Assembly: GCA_034766995.1 (NCBI GenBank)
Contig: CM068313.1
Coordinates: 17,284,012-17,348,011 of the forward strand
Direction: 5' to 3'
Origin: Acanthacorydalis orientalis
Taxonomy: Eukaryota; Arthropoda; Insecta; Megaloptera; Corydalidae
DNA: 64,000 nt
The notes below the pieces were generated by a model. It saw only the letters and a program-made list of their open reading frames with translations, had not been told where the DNA came from and searched no databases. Position 1 is the stretch's first letter; the number at the start of each line of letters is the position of its first letter. The position numbers and the translations under genes were made by a program. Of the stretch, positions 59,682 through 64,000 are shown piece after piece.

Positions 59682-62300
59682 AACGTTTATATTTTATCGC
59701 TCTTATACGACATCAATTAAATTCTTAATAAAAACAGCCAATATTTACTAACAATTGCCTAGATTTTATTTTGACCAGATATTTTTTATTAGACTGTGTT
59801 AATATTTACTTTCTCAAATGTATCCTAAATAATATTCATATGTATTATTACTAACTTAATAAAGAATATCATTTCTATTTATTAAAATATCAACGTTTCG
59901 CGTTATAAATTATGTTGTAGAGTTAAATATCGTTTTAAAATCAAATATATATTTTTGTTTCCAAGTCACTCAATAATATATTGGTCCTGGTGATCATCGT
60001 CTTTTTGAATCATGACAGTTTTATCGTTTTCAACTAATTTCAAAACGTGCACCATTTTCGGGTAATTTTAAATAAAGAATAAAATCAAATTACTTAAGAT
60101 AGTAGAAAATTGCTCAAATAATTCAATCAACAAATATATCAATATAATCACAGATTAAAAAGATACAAATATATTTTTTTTCTATAATATTAGTTTATGA
60201 ATTTTTTCCAATGAATCGAAACATATCGGTTATGTAAAAAATGATTTTTTCAAGAGAACTTCATAACTGAATTTAAGTCACTAATAGTACATTTTATTTA
60301 AATCTGAAAAAAAATATTAAATATATTTTAAAAGTGCTACTTGTAGGTGATAAATAATATTAAAAAATAAAAATTACGGAAATTAGTTCATATGTCATTA
60401 TTTATTCATTTAATCCAATGCACAGTTTTTATTATACCTTCTAAACCATTGAAAAAGTTAAATCCGTCAAAAAGCCCAATGAAATTATAACAAGTCCTAC
60501 ATTTAAATAAAAACTGCTGTATAATAAAAATAGAAATTTGATCGTAAATATTTTTGTGTATCTCCGTACGCATAAAATTTTATATCTCTCAAACGAAACG
60601 AAACACATATTTTTAATAAATTTTATGTTATGTTATATACTTCTCAAATGTATATTTATATGAAAATATAAATCTTTACTTATTTTTTCAAGCTTTTTTT
60701 TCAGAATTGATCTTATTATCGTCATATTAGTGTACGAAATACCATTACAAATAATAAATATTCTCATTCAAATATTCGAATTCATTATTTATAACTTTAT
60801 TAATATTTAATTGATATATATATATATATATATAATTAGTGAATATAATATTAAATAAAATATTTCAAATAAAATAACAGGCAGTCTTTAATATAAATAA
60901 TTATTACATCAAACATTTAACAAAGCTGCTAGAAACGTAAAGGTATATATTTATTAAAATGTACGTCTGGATCAGTATAACGTAAAAAGTTATCTGAGGT
61001 TCTTGAACCTAATTTTATATTATATTAGGATAGAATAAATATCTGATGTTTTTGAACTTAGAAATATTTACTCAATAATATTGTACTAAATCATTATTTT
61101 AAATAAATTTATATATATATATACATATACATAGGTGTGTGGTTAGTAATTACCATAATTAGCATTAACCATTTTTTTATTTTCAAATATTTTTCCTACA
61201 AATACAAATATATGTATATATATATATAAATCTACTACAAATCTGTGTGTGTGTGTATATATATATATATATAACTCAAACTAAACGTCTATTATGAATT
61301 TAATTGGGACAAAACAGGTTTGAGATTTTAATTAAACCTTAATTATAAAATATATAACGATTTATAAATTATATATATATAATTTATATGCATATGTAAT
61401 ACATGTCACAAATTATATGAAAATCATTAAAATTAATTTCGAACACAACTTGAAAACCATTCAGTACTGAAATAATAATTACTTATCAATCAATTATTAA
61501 ACACCTCTCATTATGTATAGGTCAATTTTAATGTGAATTATAATTAAAAAGTATGCAAATCAATTTGAAATATATTTAATTTAGATGTGTTTATATTAAA
61601 AATTTATAAATAATTAATTACTTGAAACATTAACGTTTATATTCATTAAAAAAAATATTTACATTATATTGTTTTAAATATTTTTCAATTGGTTTACTAT
61701 TTAAGTACACGTTAGAATATATTGCTGGACATAAGACAATAATTATTATATTACTAATAAATTATACGCACAACTAATTCAGTAAAATATACATTATTGT
61801 AAATAGTGGAAAACTTCTAGAAGTTTTGACTAATGTAAACGTTATCTTCAATCTTAGTACTTTAAAATATAATATCAGAAATAATATAAAAATCTCGAAT
61901 AAAAAAGCTTAAAATACAAGACTAACCGACTGTACATAATACGATATAATGATATTTTCAAAGATATACAGACGATATGCTTCTGCGTCGGTAAGTTTTA
62001 TGTTTTTCAATGTCACTTGTTCGTTATCTATTCAAATGTTTATGTAATTTTATTATTTCAATAGTAGTAGATAATTTTATTTCATCGTGTATATATATAT
62101 ATATATAATCCCATCTCAAAACAGATTTGCATTATTACCGTAAATATATATTGGGACAGTTTGAAAATTTAATTTATATGTCAAGAAATGATATCTAAAT
62201 CACTGAGTCGAAGTTTTGTAATCGGATTTGCATTGGTGCCGAAATTTAATTAAATTAAATTAGAGATAGTTATTAATCTGACAATTGCCACTAGAGAATA
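59682..62300. other. AT-rich stretch with short TA arrays
   Basis: TA runs at 60814-60834, 61108-61123, 61206-61228, 61240-61272 (TG then TA), 61369-61382 and 62088-62107. No genes recognised. Confidence 0.55.
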
Positions 62301-62304
62301 ATTA

Positions 62305-62475
62305 CAGAAACCTCAACTCTCGTTTGTGCACGTCTACAACGCAATCTAACCTCCCCGTGGGACCTGTATTAACCGACTGAGTGCTTGTTGCGCTGAAGAA
62401 ACTGTCTTTCGTAAAGCTCAAGGGGGCTGAAGGCTCTTTGTCGAAGTGAATTTCCATTAGGTTTTTTTTTCGGTT
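62305..62475. other. GC-enriched unique island
   Basis: Includes CTAACCTCCCCGTGGGACCT, GAGTGCTTGTTGCGCTGAAG and AAGCTCAAGGGGGCTGAAGG. Sharply bounded by AT-rich DNA, with no frame above 60 codons confined to it. Candidate conserved noncoding element or untranslated exon. Confidence 0.4.
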
Positions 62476-62600
62476 TTGTTTACACGTGAAAGGCGTTTAG
62501 ATTCCAACAGATCAGCTCACGTACCGTATAGCGTATTATGTTAATAGTTTTGTTAACTTCGAAATACTGCAGAAGAACTATTAAAAAATAAAGTAAACTA

Positions 62601-62603
62601 TTA

Positions 62604-62636
<33 letters not shown>

Positions 62637-62733
62637 GTAATGTATATATGAATATGTATGTATGTATTATGTGTTATATGTATGTATATGTATTTGTATG
62701 TGTGTATACGATGTGTATGTATGATGTTTGTAT

Positions 62734-62785
<52 letters not shown>

Positions 62786-62791
62786 ATTTAT
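62601..62791. repeat. Complex TA/TATG microsatellite block
   Basis: About 190 bases of TA runs separated by TATG, TATGT and TGTG units. The minus-strand frame of 115 codons is a translation of this block. Confidence 0.93.
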
Positions 62792-62799
62792 GTTTAAAT

Positions 62800-63400
62800 A
62801 ATGAAAATTTCTGCACGATTTATTCAAAATCCTTCATTTCAATTACATCAATAATAAATTCTAGTAAATCGGATTATTTTGAACTGTTGTTTTAACTTTA
62901 TAATTTTTGTATACATTTTTTAAAATATCAATATTTTTGATCAAAATAATTTCTTAAATAAAAGTAAACTGTAAACAAATATTTAAGAAATAACATAGTG
63001 CAATGATTTTTTTCCTTACGTACATCACTTTTAAGCTTCGATTTATTTTCAGGAATTGAAACCAAATCACTATTATCTCAAAGTGTTTTGAGGTTTTATA
63101 TACTTATGACAATAATATATTTATAAAAAAATTAAAAATAAAAAAATCTTGCTTAATTAAAAATCAAAAATATTTTATATTTGAACTTGAATTAAGAATA
63201 ATCATTAATTCACTTTCTAATTGAAACTTCTTGAAAGAACCAATTAACTAAATATTAACAAATTAAAAAAAAAAACAGAAAATTTTACATACATCGACAT
63301 ATATCAATATATTTTTATACTGTAAACTATAAACATATTAATAAAAAAAAAATGTGTTGTCACAAATTTGAGAAAATGTTATATACTCGTATATATATAT
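62800..63400. other. AT-rich unique DNA
   Basis: Nothing recognised; a TA run starts at 63389. Confidence 0.5.
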
Positions 63401-63412
63401 ATATATATATAA

Positions 63413-63510
63413 TAATCATCATCAGTATCTGTCAATCTATTACTGGATAAAAAACTCGTCTATGATTTTCAATTTTGTACAGTTGAATGCCCCTGTTTTC
63501 TACTGATTAT
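63413..63510 (-). repeat. Possible 3' tail of a LINE
   Basis: Between two TA arrays (63389-63411 and 63507-63526) lies AATCATCATCAG, then CTGTCAATCTATTACTGGAT and further mixed sequence. On the minus strand this would end in a (GAT)n-type tail. It resembles the ...CATCATCATC...CCACTGCTGGACA... 3' ends of insect LINEs, but no coding part is included. Confidence 0.38.
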
Positions 63511-63526
63511 ATATATATATATATAT

Positions 63527-63905
63527 TCATAAAAAAATCAATGAAAAGACTTATCGAAAAACTTTATTGTAACTTCCTCGTATTACAAATGAGAATTTAT
63601 TATGACGATTTCTCGTTTCTTTCAATTGTCAAGTACAAAAGCTAACACAATTTGGCGAAAGAATTGTTTTCCGTGAGTAAATAGAACTATATTAGCTTTA
63701 CGATGAGAAACCAGGAAAATTGTGTTAAACTTTAATTAGTGTAGTCCATTCTTCAACGAATCTCAACACACTGAGTTCTATAATCTCAACAAGGGATAAG
63801 AAAGCAGCCATCCAACCACTGCTAATTATAACCTACAATTACCAATTACTGACCAAGAAACCAGACTTTAAAATATTTTTATAATGAACTTAATAAATAA
63901 ATGTA
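63527..63905. other. Unique DNA, slightly less AT-rich
   Basis: Mixed sequence with no frame and no recognised repeat. Confidence 0.45.
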
Positions 63906-63906
63906 A

Positions 63907-63908
<2 letters not shown>

Positions 63909-63953
<45 letters not shown>

Positions 63954-63968
63954 TATATATGTATGTAT
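63909..63968. repeat. (TA)n microsatellite at the right edge
   Basis: About 60 bases of TA with a TATTCATA interruption, followed by TATG units. Confidence 0.93.
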
Positions 63969-64000
63969 ACATGCGTTTCTGTATATAAATGTACTTGTAT

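Noticed and set aside
1..64000. CRISPR arrays, operons, rRNA genes, viral genomes or toxin genes
   Set aside because: Both strands were scanned. The regular repeats are microsatellites, the coding relics are transposase or LINE reverse transcriptase, and there is no spacer-repeat or operon organisation.

Overview
The window looks like an AT-rich, gene-poor stretch of an arthropod, most likely insect, nuclear genome. The case rests on four things: decayed Tc1/mariner copies of two subfamilies (irritans-like and cecropia-like), a LINE reverse-transcriptase fragment of a kind common in insects, hAT-like and piggyBac-like non-autonomous elements, and very frequent (TA)n microsatellites. No taxon below arthropod can be fixed from the sequence. 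There is no sign of bacterial, organellar or viral organisation: no operons, no CRISPR array, no rRNA gene and no convincing tRNA gene.

The only candidate for host protein coding is a short open frame at the extreme left edge (3-107, plus strand). It reads as the charged, coiled-coil-like C-terminus of a gene whose body lies outside the window, followed by a long AT-rich 3' region. The other long open frames are mostly microsatellite translations (runs of Tyr-Ile), transposase relics, or chance frames.

Transposable elements, left to right: fold-back relic at 8.4 kb; 3'-truncated irritans-type mariner at 10.55-11.15 kb; TIR-bounded, internally deleted irritans-type mariner at 18.87-19.68 kb; cecropia-type mariner relic (minus strand) at 22.97-23.54 kb; fold-back MITE at 26.5 kb; second cecropia-type relic at 29.96-30.46 kb; TTAA-bounded candidate piggyBac-like element at 31.67-32.27 kb; two copies of an unclassified AT-rich repeat at 27.78-28.57 and 34.35-35.21 kb; LINE 3' fragment (minus strand) at 37.68-38.50 kb; hAT-like MITE with an 8-bp target duplication at 43.05-43.46 kb; second TTAA-bounded element at 50.46-51.05 kb; possible LINE 3' tail at 63.41 kb. 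Every recognisable coding remnant is broken.

Scattered through the AT background are about twenty compact islands of clearly higher GC and complexity. They are not recognisable transposons and have no convincing gene structure. The strongest are at 59.2-59.5 kb (open on both strands), 57.16-57.27 kb (three contiguous palindromes), 53.3 kb, 45.9 kb, 33.0 kb, 18.0-18.2 kb, 4.3-4.65 kb and 62.3 kb. They could be conserved noncoding elements or untranslated exons in a large intron or gene desert. That is inference; comparative alignment would decide it. I did not find a new multi-gene system. The most novel material is these islands and the palindrome or motif clusters within and near them.
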